5,321 nucleotides of DNA from Candidatus Niyogibacteria bacterium CG10_big_fil_rev_8_21_14_0_10_42_19 (lineage in GTDB: Bacteria; Patescibacteriota; Minisyncoccia; 1-14-0-10-42-19). The DNA is taken from the NCBI GenBank assembly GCA_002774705.1, contig PFCN01000038.1, positions 1 through 5,321 of the forward strand, in the 5' to 3' direction. Positions 1 to 5,101 of the stretch are shown here, one piece after another. The position numbers were made by a program, and so were the translations under genes. The notes under the pieces were generated by a model. That model made no database searches, was not told where the DNA came from, and worked only from the letters and a program-made list of their open reading frames with translations. Position 1 is the stretch's first letter. The number at the start of each line of letters is the position of its first letter.

Positions 1-605
1 ATACTCTCCAAAAGATCTAAATAATATGGGTCAATGTTTGGATAGGACAATTGAATATAATAACCAAAAGCGGGGTGAGGATCATTCCTTGTATGGTCGG
101 GAACAGCCGCGTCCTCAATAAGGTGTAAAACATGGCCTAAAGAATAAAGGGCGCGATCTTTATCGCCCCACGCGTATTCATATATTGCGCGTTCCCAAGT
201 ATGATCGGTATCCGCGCTAAAATATTCTCTCAAATTCCCGAGCGTATAAAAATTAACCATAGCCAAACTTAAACTCCACCGGGCCTGCGCCAAAACATCC
301 CGAGACCAATCTTTTGAACTTTCAAACTCCGTTCCATATAAAAGCCCCTGATCGTTGACCGGATCGTAATAATGGTTCATCCATCGCGCGTCCTCGTCTT
401 CGGCTCGGCTTCCGTCAATAATCAATTCGGTGTCTTTACCATCAATTTTTATCTCTGAATAATTATTAAAAAATTTTATAATTTCCTGCGTAAGTGCCCT
501 GTGAGTAGTTTTGTCGCTGTAAGCATAAGAAAAAACTGGTGTTAGGACCAGTCCAAAGGACAAAAGAAAACAATAAAATATTTTTATAAATCTTCTATCT
601 TCCAT
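1..605 (-). CDS. secreted zinc-dependent phospholipase C / S1-P1 nuclease-like protein, partial (C-terminus beyond left edge)
   Basis: 201 codons are visible before the window ends, with no stop. The N-terminus reads as a signal peptide: a charged MEDRR start, a hydrophobic stretch at residues 11-26, and a likely cleavage site near SYA/YS (27-30). The mature part carries the metal-site pattern of the zinc-dependent phospholipase C / S1-P1 nuclease fold. It has THRALT with H35, an acidic AEDED (68-72), an HYYDP motif with H78, and LGHVLHLIEDAAVPDH, where H161, D165 and H171 repeat the H-x3-D-x5-H spacing of Bacillus cereus phospholipase C (H118/D122/H128). By family knowledge it would bind a three-zinc cluster and cleave phosphodiesters outside the membrane; phospholipid and nucleic acid substrates cannot be told apart here. 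The ATG at 605 lies inside the end of the 159-aa gene (22-bp overlap) with only a weak ribosome site, suggesting coupled translation. The family call is fairly firm; the substrate is unknown. Confidence 0.8.
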   Translation of the reverse strand, partial: MEDRRFIKIFYCFLLSFGLVLTPVFSYAYSDKTTHRALTQEIIKFFNNYSEIKIDGKDTELIIDGSRAEDEDARWMNHYYDPVNDQGLLYGTEFESSKDWSRDVLAQARWSLSLAMVNFYTLGNLREYFSADTDHTWERAIYEYAWGDKDRALYSLGHVLHLIEDAAVPDHTRNDPHPAFGYYIQLSYPNIDPYYLDLLES

Positions 606-1063
606 AAACCATTTTGTATTCTTATTATATTCATAACAGTAATAATCTCATTTTTATAATTAACTATTGAAAAAATTGAACTATTATCATTAATATTTTC
701 CCCTCTTTTTGCTGTTTTAATATCTTTAATCATTGATTTTAATTCATCATTTTGTTTAATGATATTTAATTTTTCGAACCATTCTCTCTGATCATCCACC
801 ACAAAATATTTACTCGCCAACTCTACATTCCCTTCTTCAAGAGCGGTTATAAAAAGCTCTAAGGTTTCTTCGGGGGTCTCTCCCCCGTATGTATCATCCA
901 TATACTGCCGGCTCGCGTCTTCCAGCTCGCGCGCGACTTCCGACTCAAATTTTTTATTGGGATTTAAATAATAATCGGTAGCATAAAGCCCCGCCAATGT
1001 AAGCGAAATAATTGCTATAAAACCAAAAACAAATTTCCACGCCGATCGATAAAACATAGCCAT
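584..1063 (-). CDS. membrane-anchored protein with small extracytoplasmic domain (hypothetical, possibly NTF2/DUF4878-like)
   Basis: This 159-aa protein has one N-terminal hydrophobic segment (about residues 10-28) after a short basic start, then a hydrophilic domain. That is the layout of a single-pass protein with its C-terminus outside. The run TPEETLELFITALEEGNVEL (63-82) followed by predicted strands and a closing GLWKIEDL resembles the small cone-shaped NTF2/SnoaL or DUF4878 domains, where 'a residue-poor helix, then exposure of a WKI-type strand' is common; this is inference from pattern only. There is no signal-peptidase II lipobox cysteine. The ATG at 1063 has no Shine-Dalgarno site; a second ATG lies two codons later. 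Its stop at 584 overlaps the start of the secreted hydrolase by 22 bp, so the two are almost certainly cotranscribed and may act together at the cell surface. The gene is very AT-rich (13 G+C in the 60 bases 661-720). Confidence 0.75.
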   Translation of the reverse strand: MAMFYRSAWKFVFGFIAIISLTLAGLYATDYYLNPNKKFESEVARELEDASRQYMDDTYGGETPEETLELFITALEEGNVELASKYFVVDDQREWFEKLNIIKQNDELKSMIKDIKTAKRGENINDNSSIFSIVNYKNEIITVMNIIRIQNGLWKIEDL

Positions 1064-1070
1064 ATAATTA

Positions 1071-1099
1071 ATGATAACATATCATATTTCTTCATTAAA
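1071..1099 (-). promoter_or_regulatory. possible extended -10 promoter for the 159-aa gene, leaderless transcript
   Basis: On the minus strand, TGTTATCAT (1071-1079) matches an extended -10 element (TGn plus TATCAT, 5 of 6). A weak TTTAAT (1094-1099) lies 17 bp upstream as -35. Transcription would start about at the ATG (1063), which would explain the missing ribosome binding site. Alternatives are TATGAT at 1081-1086, or TGGACA at 1101-1106 with poor spacing. The surrounding sequence is AT-rich, so chance matches are likely. Confidence 0.35.
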
Positions 1100-1112
1100 T
1101 TGTCCAATTTAT

Positions 1113-1132
1113 TTATCCACAACTTATCCACA
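1113..1132 (+). promoter_or_regulatory. two tandem DnaA boxes (TTATCCACA x2)
   Basis: TTATCCACA occurs at 1113-1121 and again at 1124-1132 in the same orientation, separated by 2 bp. Both are exact matches to the strongest known DnaA-box consensus. The adjoining 1064-1112 is almost all A/T, as expected of a segment that melts easily. No other consensus box was seen in the window. The pair could be part of a replication origin, a DnaA-titration or reactivation site, or DnaA control of the downstream surface genes. The motif match is certain; the role is open. Confidence 0.7.
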
Positions 1133-1144
1133 ACCCATTTCCCT

Positions 1145-1161
1145 GCAACACTCGGTGTTGC
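1145..1161. repeat. perfect inverted repeat GCAACAC/GTGTTGC
   Basis: A 7-bp perfect stem (1145-1151 with 1155-1161) surrounds a 3-nt loop. It sits between the DnaA boxes and the operon terminator, upstream of the 159-aa gene. No T-run follows on either strand, so it is more likely an operator or an RNA hairpin than a terminator. Confidence 0.5.
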
Positions 1162-1177
1162 GAGGAAAATGAACAAC

Positions 1178-1213
1178 AAAATAAAAAAAGCCCGAAGGAT
1201 GAACCCTCCGGGC
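1178..1213 (-). terminator. intrinsic terminator of the MYG1-like operon
   Basis: Read on the minus strand, GCCCG pairs with CGGGC and AGG with CCT around one mismatch (stem 1190-1198 with 1205-1213, 6-nt loop). A run of seven Ts and a further T-rich tail follow (1178-1189). It lies 37 bp after the stop of the 57-aa gene. A small perfect hairpin (AAAGCA/TGCTTT, 1215-1231) stands directly before it. Confidence 0.85.
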
Positions 1214-1250
1214 CAAAGCAATTGATGCTTTAATCAAAGAACTATTACTA

Positions 1251-1424
1251 TTACGATCTGGGCTCCTTGTCTTTGTCGGGAGGATAAGCGTCCAGACTCC
1301 GTTCATGCTCCTCCGAGGTTACGCATTGGCATTCTCTCCGCTTGCATTCCTCATAGCGCGCGGCTCTGATGCGGTTTATGAGATTTTGAACCTTCTCGAT
1401 AGATACAAAATTTATATCCATCAT
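1251..1424 (-). CDS. small hypothetical protein with three cysteines, 57 aa
   Basis: The reading frame starts MMDINF and ends KEPRS. Its ATG at 1424 shares the ATGA overlap with the stop of the preceding 462-aa gene, a classic arrangement for coupled translation; a second ATG follows at once. No separate ribosome binding site is visible. The N-terminal half is a probable amphipathic helix (residues 8-30). Next comes C27-x4-C32-x-C34, which might bind a metal but is too few ligands for a confident zinc site. The C-terminus is charged and Pro/Asp/Lys-rich, probably disordered. There is no signal peptide or membrane segment. The intrinsic terminator follows the stop closely, so this is the last gene of the operon. 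I do not recognise a family. The overlap, codon continuity and terminator position support it as a real gene; it may be a partner or regulator of the 462-aa protein. Confidence 0.65.
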   Translation of the reverse strand: MMDINFVSIEKVQNLINRIRAARYEECKRRECQCVTSEEHERSLDAYPPDKDKEPRS

Positions 1425-2809
1425 TTGATATTTACAAAGAACTGATTGTTAACGACTTTTTTCAAGCTTTCGAACTTGTCCATCCGCTCTCCCATGCGGA
1501 CGTTATCCATACCGATAAGCACCGCGTCAACAATCTCCACGAGCGGGAGCACTGTCGGCGCAACCTCCGCGGTCAAAGAGCCGTTCATAAGAATGCCTGA
1601 CGCGGGCTGGAAGTGCCATGTTTTTTCCTTGTCGGGACCGCCCTCCGAAAGAAGAACAGGCCAGCGAGGAACGTTCATGCCCCTTGCCTTGCATTCTTTG
1701 GCGCGAATCATCGCCGTGATACCCGGCATGAGAAAGGAAAGCGGAATATATTTTTTCTCCCGAAAATAGGTTCCAGGAAAGATCATAACCCGTCCGCTCG
1801 AATCCTTTTTCACCACCGCCGCCGCGTGATACCCGAACTCCGCGGAAAGCAGATATTTGTGAACATGCGGGTCGTCGGATTCGATGACGGCAACCGTTCT
1901 TGCTTCGGTTCTTTCCGATCCATTTTCGCGGATCAAAATCTCCACGTCATGGAAACGGGATTTGGTCGCTTCGATCGAAGATTTTTGATGGAAATGTTCC
2001 TGCTCCTCAAGCTCTAAGCGCACCACCTCGCCCAACCATTGGGCAAAGTCGTGTTTGGCGGTCATCAGAATGGCAACGCAATCAACAAGATTATACGGCT
2101 GCCATTGGGCCTCACCCGTCAAATATTTTGACAGCCATTCGGTAATTCTCTTGCGAGAAATACAACTGAAACCACCGAGCTCAGCTTCGGCGCAAACAGA
2201 ACTCGCGATAGCAGTAGCCGCATTCATCATCGCGCCAGCCCTCATCTCTTTGAGAATGGGCCCAATATCAAGCACTACATCGAAAAAATCGAAGGCCCAC
2301 TGCATCGCCACCGCCGGCATTTGCGGATGGGCATTGTGCGAAATTTTGATCAGAGTCCCAAGCCCGAATGACTGCGACCCTCCGAGATCGTCACGAAGCA
2401 CCGCGGCAAACAGAGTGGTGAGTTTTTCTTCTTCGGAATAAAAAAACTTCCTTTGTCCATCGTGCGAAACGGAAAATACATGCTTGTCGTGCGGGTCGAT
2501 TTTTTCGTTGTAAGGTATGTCACGAAGAATGCCTAAGTCTTTAGCGACCAAAGTCGCCTCGCAATCAATCATGCCTTTGGCATGCTCGTCGTACTTGCCT
2601 CCGCCCATACCAATAAAAACAACGTTCTCGTTTCCCATCGTTTCCATGACAACGCCCTTGTCGTGAAATTTAGACCTATCTTTGATGAAAGCAACCTTAA
2701 AACCCCTTTCGTCATGCGGACCAAACCGCGACAAAAGGTAAAGCGCGAACAGGTCGGACAAATGAGGCCCGAAGTGAGTCGCAAATATTCTGGGCTTCTT
2801 TCCGGTCAT
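1421..2809 (-). CDS. putative MYG1/DHH-like metal-dependent phosphoesterase, 462 aa
   Basis: The ATG at 2809 has a perfect AGGAGG 5 nt upstream. A GTG one codon earlier (2812) is open but only 2 nt from that site, so I prefer 2809. The N-terminus resembles the MYG1 (UPF0160) and DHH-type phosphoesterase pattern: ATHFGPHLSD (10-19) with H12, H16 and D19, then VVFIGMGGGKYDEH (63-76) with D74 and H76. These correspond to the THxG.FHxD and V-GG-YD-HH metal motifs of MYG1 nucleases. The middle (180-215) is helical and Ala-rich. The C-terminal third contains SAEFGYHAAAVVKKDSSGRV (about 325-345), which fits a substrate-binding domain. The paired histidines of MYG1 are replaced by D-E-H, so activity may differ. 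If the match holds, it is a cytosolic hydrolase of nucleic acids or small phosphodiesters. There is no signal peptide or membrane segment. The family call is remote homology by eye; a generic metal hydrolase is possible. It heads an operon with the 57-aa gene. Confidence 0.6.
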   Translation of the reverse strand: MTGKKPRIFATHFGPHLSDLFALYLLSRFGPHDERGFKVAFIKDRSKFHDKGVVMETMGNENVVFIGMGGGKYDEHAKGMIDCEATLVAKDLGILRDIPYNEKIDPHDKHVFSVSHDGQRKFFYSEEEKLTTLFAAVLRDDLGGSQSFGLGTLIKISHNAHPQMPAVAMQWAFDFFDVVLDIGPILKEMRAGAMMNAATAIASSVCAEAELGGFSCISRKRITEWLSKYLTGEAQWQPYNLVDCVAILMTAKHDFAQWLGEVVRLELEEQEHFHQKSSIEATKSRFHDVEILIRENGSERTEARTVAVIESDDPHVHKYLLSAEFGYHAAAVVKKDSSGRVMIFPGTYFREKKYIPLSFLMPGITAMIRAKECKARGMNVPRWPVLLSEGGPDKEKTWHFQPASGILMNGSLTAEVAPTVLPLVEIVDAVLIGMDNVRMGERMDKFESLKKVVNNQFFVNIK

Positions 2810-2814
2810 CACAT

Positions 2815-2820
2815 CCTCCT
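2815..2820 (-). promoter_or_regulatory. ribosome binding site AGGAGG that decides the start at 2809
   Basis: The minus strand reads AAAGGAGGATGTGATGACC. Three start-like codons follow the site. ATG at 2814 is closed at once by TGA. GTG at 2812 is 2 nt away and ATG at 2809 is 5 nt away. Spacing favours 2809. Confidence 0.8.
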
Positions 2821-2838
2821 TTGGAATGTATTAGTCCA

Positions 2839-2927
2839 TCGACAAGCTCGGAATTTAAAAAATATTGTCAAAATACTTCTTCAATAAAATAGATTACACA
2901 ATTTATTGAAACTAATTAAGCTGTCGA
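2839..2927 (-). promoter_or_regulatory. structured 5' leader of the MYG1-like operon
   Basis: Two nested inverted repeats lie between the promoter and the ribosome site. The outer one pairs TCGACAGCT (minus strand, 2919-2927), at or near the transcript's 5' end, with AGCTTGTCGA (2839-2848), with one bulged base. The inner one is a perfect 9-bp stem, TTCAATAAA with TTTATTGAA (2902-2910 with 2880-2888), with a 13-nt loop. The fold would place the transcript's 5' end about 20 nt before the ribosome site. It matches no riboswitch class that I recognise. Confidence 0.4.
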
Positions 2928-2928
2928 G

Positions 2929-2956
2929 ATTATATCATATAAATCTAAAAAAGCAA
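2929..2956 (-). promoter_or_regulatory. extended -10 promoter of the MYG1-like operon
   Basis: Minus strand TGATATAAT (2929-2937) is a perfect extended -10 (TGn plus TATAAT). A weak TTGCTT (2951-2956) lies 16 bp upstream as -35. A strong extended -10 commonly compensates for a poor -35. The predicted start is near 2922, giving a leader of about 112 nt. Confidence 0.65.
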
Positions 2957-2973
2957 CCCCTTTTAATATATAA

Positions 2974-3002
2974 TAATCCCCAATATTGAGTGTTGGGGAT
3001 TA
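2974..3002. repeat. inverted repeat TAATCCCCAA/TTGGGGATTA upstream of the operon promoter
   Basis: Perfect 10-bp arms (2974-2983 and 2993-3002) surround a 9-nt centre. It lies about 18 bp upstream of the -35 region of the MYG1-like operon and 20 bp past the 561-aa gene's terminator. On the minus strand it is followed by TTATATATT, so it could be a back-up terminator; its position also suits an operator. Confidence 0.5.
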
Positions 3003-3021
3003 ACTCGGACATATTAAATGA

Positions 3022-3060
3022 TAAATAAAAAAGGGCTTAGCAAAAATCGCTAAGCCCTTT
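3022..3060 (-). terminator. intrinsic terminator of the 561-aa gene
   Basis: A perfect 12-bp stem (AAAGGGCTTAGC, 3030-3041, with 3049-3060) with a 7-nt loop is followed on the minus strand by TTTTATTTAT. The stem's own last Us extend the tract. It lies 83 bp past the stop codon and is the distal copy of a duplicated hairpin unit. Confidence 0.9.
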
Positions 3061-3137
3061 GTGAGCAACCATTAGAGGTTGAGAGGGCCCAGCGAACGAT
3101 TCGCTAGACCCTTTGGTGCTATTTTAGGTAGGTTGAG
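3030..3137 (-). repeat. diverged tandem duplication of a 54-bp hairpin unit in the 3' region of the 561-aa gene
   Basis: Two units share an offset of 54 bp at two separate anchors. TCGCTA-NN-CCCTTTG occurs at 3047-3061 and 3101-3115, and AGGTTGAG occurs at 3076-3083 and 3130-3137. The left arms AGGGCTTAGC and AGGGCCCAGC also align, with a 2-nt gap. On the minus strand each unit reads CTCAACCT, spacer, AAAGGGnnTAGCGA, then the complementary arm. Confidence 0.6.
3084..3112 (-). other. 13-bp RNA hairpin after the 561-aa stop codon (proximal copy of the duplicated unit)
   Basis: Arms 3084-3096 and 3100-3112 enclose a 3-nt loop. As minus-strand RNA all 13 pairs form, two being G-U wobbles; on the plus strand those two are A-C mismatches. 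The structure therefore belongs to the minus transcript. No T-run follows, so it is not itself a terminator. It may protect the mRNA 3' end. A weak 5-bp hairpin (CAACC/GGTTG, 3066-3081) lies between it and the terminator. Confidence 0.6.
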
Positions 3138-3142
3138 TTGAC

Positions 3143-4828
3143 TTACTCCTCCGTCTCCACTGAAGGATAGGACGCCCTCATGTCCTTCGCGCCCACGACC
3201 CAGGCGAAGATACGCTTGGGGACTTCGCCAGGAGAGAGTTCCTCCGGGACTCCCTTCTTCTCGAAGATGTAGTTCCGAACCCGGGGGCTCGACTTGAGCA
3301 CCCGAATCTTCCTGCCAGTGTTCTCGAGCAGGGCGTCCACATACTTAAGCTCGACGCCCTCGCGAATCTTCCAGTCGTCGCGGCAGATCGCGGCCTTGCC
3401 CGACTTCTTCAGAATGTCGACGGGAGCTATGGTCGCCTCCCTATTGATCTCCGCGCGGAATTTCTCGCGGAGAATATCGCGGATCTCTTCCTGGCGCACG
3501 CGCACCATTTCGAGATCCTCCGGAGTCGGGACTTCCTTTTCAAACGCGCTCTGGAGCATCCGCTCGAGCCGGTTGTCCACCGCCCTGAACACGACCTTGG
3601 AGAACTTTCCATTCTCCTGCTTGAAGTCGTATTCGACGGTTACGGAGGTGCATTTTACGTCCCCCGACCTGTTAGTCTTTGCGAAAACCTTCTTCGCGAA
3701 GACTTCGTTGGAAATCTGGACGATCTCCAACCTGTGGCCGATCTCGGAACGCACGACTTTAACGCCGAACTTTACGTCTCCGTCACGGGTCTTGAAGGTG
3801 TCCGTCATGACCACCTCCCCCGCCTCACCCTCGATGAGGCGGCGTATCGATCCGGCTTCCTTCACTTCCTCTTCGGGAAGCATGAAGGGTCGGATCTTCT
3901 CCCCACGCAGATCCCTTTCGCGAGAGAGAGCTGCCAGAAGGTTCCGGTAGAACTGCTGGGACTCCCGATTGTACTCGGGATCTCCTTTCTCCGGAGGCCA
4001 TGGTACAAAACAGTGGATGTGATCGAACCGAACGCGCGGGTAGTTCTTCTCCTTCGCACGCTCCCAGAACTCGCACCTGCCGACCTGGAGCTTGACTCCC
4101 TCGGCGGCTGCGAGCTCGGCTGAGATTGTCCCGGCTTCGAGCTGGTCGACCAACTCCTTCTTCTTGGCCTCCTTGTAGTTCTGGAGGGCCACGACCAACT
4201 TTTCCGTGTCGCCGTCGCTGGGAACCAGGGTTGCCATGATTTGCTTTGCTCCCCTGGTCTCGTAATAGGTTAAACGCTTGGACGAATCTACCTTCTCGCC
4301 GACGACGTACCGAAGAGCCTTGATCTCGACGCCCTTGGCAATCGCGGAGACGTAGTGGATGTCGCCCACCTCGATCTTGCCGATCAACTCTGCGACCGCG
4401 ATCTTCCTCTGGGTGAAGGGATTCTTCTTCCCCTCCTCCATGAGAAGATCGTACTCCCTGACCTTCTTTTCCGCGTCCTCGAATCCGACCGAGGCCGCAT
4501 GTCGCAGCTTCGCGATCAGATCCGGACGCTTGGCAAGCTCCAGGGCCTCGAGCTGGCGCGAAGAGGATTCCTGGGTCTTCGCGACCTGCCCGACGACCGC
4601 CTCGATCTCGGAGAGGAGACTCTTCTCCTCGGCTCCCGAGACTACTTCGACGACGGCCGGCTTCTTGGGGGTTGGCGCTTTGACAGAAGACTTGGGTATG
4701 GCTTCCGTTTTGGGAGCTGGGAACTTTCCATCCGGCACGTCGCTTTTCGGCGCGACCGGAGGGGGCCCTGACCTACGATACACTTCCTGCAGATCTTCCA
4801 GATTAACGGTCTTTCTTCCTGCGGACAT
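3143..4828 (-). CDS. unrecognised 561-aa cytosolic protein, GC-rich gene
   Basis: The ATG at 4828 has AGGAGA 6 nt upstream, so the start is firm. I recognise no family. The N-terminus (1-20) is followed by a Pro/Lys/Ala-rich, probably disordered linker (21-60) and a charged helical stretch that could form a coiled coil (66-135). Short helical motifs recur: ELIGKIEVGDIHYVSAIAKG with VEIK following (147-170), and ELVDQLEAGTISAELAAAEG with VKLQ following (225-248). A further GVELKYVDAL lies at 491-500. The middle has an aromatic patch, FDHIHCFVPWPP (268-279). Residues 335-425 alternate in a strand-like way (VVMTDTF, VKFGVKVV, LEIVQIS, VTVEYDF, KVVFRAV), suggesting a beta-rich domain. A charged helix follows (436-462). 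There is no signal peptide, membrane segment or nucleotide-binding loop. The gene is clearly GC-rich (38 G+C of 60 bases at 4621-4680) and uses mostly G/C-ending codons, unlike the surface genes to the left. It stands alone between its own promoter and terminator. Confidence 0.85.
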   Translation of the reverse strand: MSAGRKTVNLEDLQEVYRRSGPPPVAPKSDVPDGKFPAPKTEAIPKSSVKAPTPKKPAVVEVVSGAEEKSLLSEIEAVVGQVAKTQESSSRQLEALELAKRPDLIAKLRHAASVGFEDAEKKVREYDLLMEEGKKNPFTQRKIAVAELIGKIEVGDIHYVSAIAKGVEIKALRYVVGEKVDSSKRLTYYETRGAKQIMATLVPSDGDTEKLVVALQNYKEAKKKELVDQLEAGTISAELAAAEGVKLQVGRCEFWERAKEKNYPRVRFDHIHCFVPWPPEKGDPEYNRESQQFYRNLLAALSRERDLRGEKIRPFMLPEEEVKEAGSIRRLIEGEAGEVVMTDTFKTRDGDVKFGVKVVRSEIGHRLEIVQISNEVFAKKVFAKTNRSGDVKCTSVTVEYDFKQENGKFSKVVFRAVDNRLERMLQSAFEKEVPTPEDLEMVRVRQEEIRDILREKFRAEINREATIAPVDILKKSGKAAICRDDWKIREGVELKYVDALLENTGRKIRVLKSSPRVRNYIFEKKGVPEELSPGEVPKRIFAWVVGAKDMRASYPSVETEE

Positions 4829-5005
4829 AGTTTTTCTCCTTTTTCGGCGGATAAGAAAGTTTAACTACCGATGAATCAAACAAAAATCCGGAAAAATTAT
4901 CGTTTTACCCGATAAACACCTCCTTTCTTTTTTTTTGTGGTTTCAATGTACGGGTATAAACCGAAAAATCATCTTTTACCTACCAAACTGCCTTAATAAA
5001 ACTTT
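4829..5005 (-). promoter_or_regulatory. long 5' leader of the 561-aa gene with an extra Shine-Dalgarno-like site
   Basis: About 177 nt separate the predicted transcription start from the ATG. The real ribosome site AGGAGA is at 4835-4840. A stronger match, AAAGGAGGTG, lies at 4917-4926 but has no ATG, GTG or TTG at usable distance; a 6-bp hairpin (TTATCG/CGATAA, 4897-4915) follows it directly. TTTTTCGG (minus strand of 4961-4968) can pair over 8 bp with CCGAAAAA (4840-4847), which abuts the real ribosome site. TTTTTCCGG (4888-4896) could compete, with one bulge. No known riboswitch was recognised, and no gene is seen in this stretch. Confidence 0.45.
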
Positions 5006-5011
5006 AATGAA

Positions 5012-5039
5012 ATTATACAGATTTTAAGGCCTTTGTCAA
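5012..5039 (-). promoter_or_regulatory. consensus promoter of the 561-aa gene
   Basis: The minus strand has TTGACA (5034-5039) and TATAAT (5012-5017), both perfect, with 16 bp between them. TG stands directly before the -10. An A6 tract just upstream of the -35 (5042-5047) could act as an UP element. The predicted start is near 5005. This is the strongest promoter in the window. Confidence 0.85.
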
Positions 5040-5058
5040 CATTTTTTAAGAAGTCATC

Positions 5059-5085
5059 TGGTACATGTGGTATATTTGGTATATT
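5059..5085 (+). repeat. three tandem 9-bp repeats upstream of the 561-aa promoter
   Basis: TGGTACATG (5059-5067), TGGTATATT (5068-5076) and TGGTATATT (5077-5085) follow one another without gaps; the last two are identical. They begin 20 bp upstream of the -35. Iteron-like spacing suggests cooperative binding of a regulator or initiator protein. Confidence 0.6.
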
Positions 5086-5100
5086 AATTAAATTACCAAA
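5075..5100. repeat. inverted repeat TTTGGTA/TACCAAA centred on TTAATTAA
   Basis: Seven-bp arms (5075-5081 and 5094-5100) flank an 8-bp palindrome (5084-5091) with the same centre; only two symmetric positions mismatch. It overlaps the last 9-bp repeat. The heptamer TACCAAA appears again at 4981-4987, just after the predicted transcription start. Confidence 0.5.
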
Positions 5101-5101
5101 C

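Noticed and set aside
1169..1225. Plus-strand 18-codon frame with a GAGG site (MNNKIKKARR...)
   Set aside because: It lies across the minus-strand terminator; the lysine run is the complement of the terminator T-tract.
1015..1306. Two minus-strand open frames (1015-1221 and 1124-1306) over the spacer
   Set aside because: They overlap the terminator, the DnaA boxes and the 57-aa gene in other frames. The first lies mostly in the noncoding spacer.
2866..2871. TTGACA on the minus strand within the MYG1-like leader, considered as a -35 box
   Set aside because: At 15-18 bp downstream there is only GC-containing sequence such as AGCTTG, with no -10. The extended -10 at 2929-2937 is far better.
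1446..2887. Plus-strand frames opposite the MYG1-like gene
   Set aside because: They are antisense shadows with no ribosome site or recognisable motifs, while the minus frame carries conserved metal motifs.
3294..4874. Several long plus-strand frames opposite the 561-aa gene
   Set aside because: GC-rich coding DNA gives long antisense frames. Their proteins are Ser/Arg/Leu-rich and lack ribosome sites; the minus frame has a firm start, promoter and terminator.
5059..5100. Short repeats considered as a CRISPR array
   Set aside because: The units are 9 bp and gapless with no spacers, and no cas gene is nearby.
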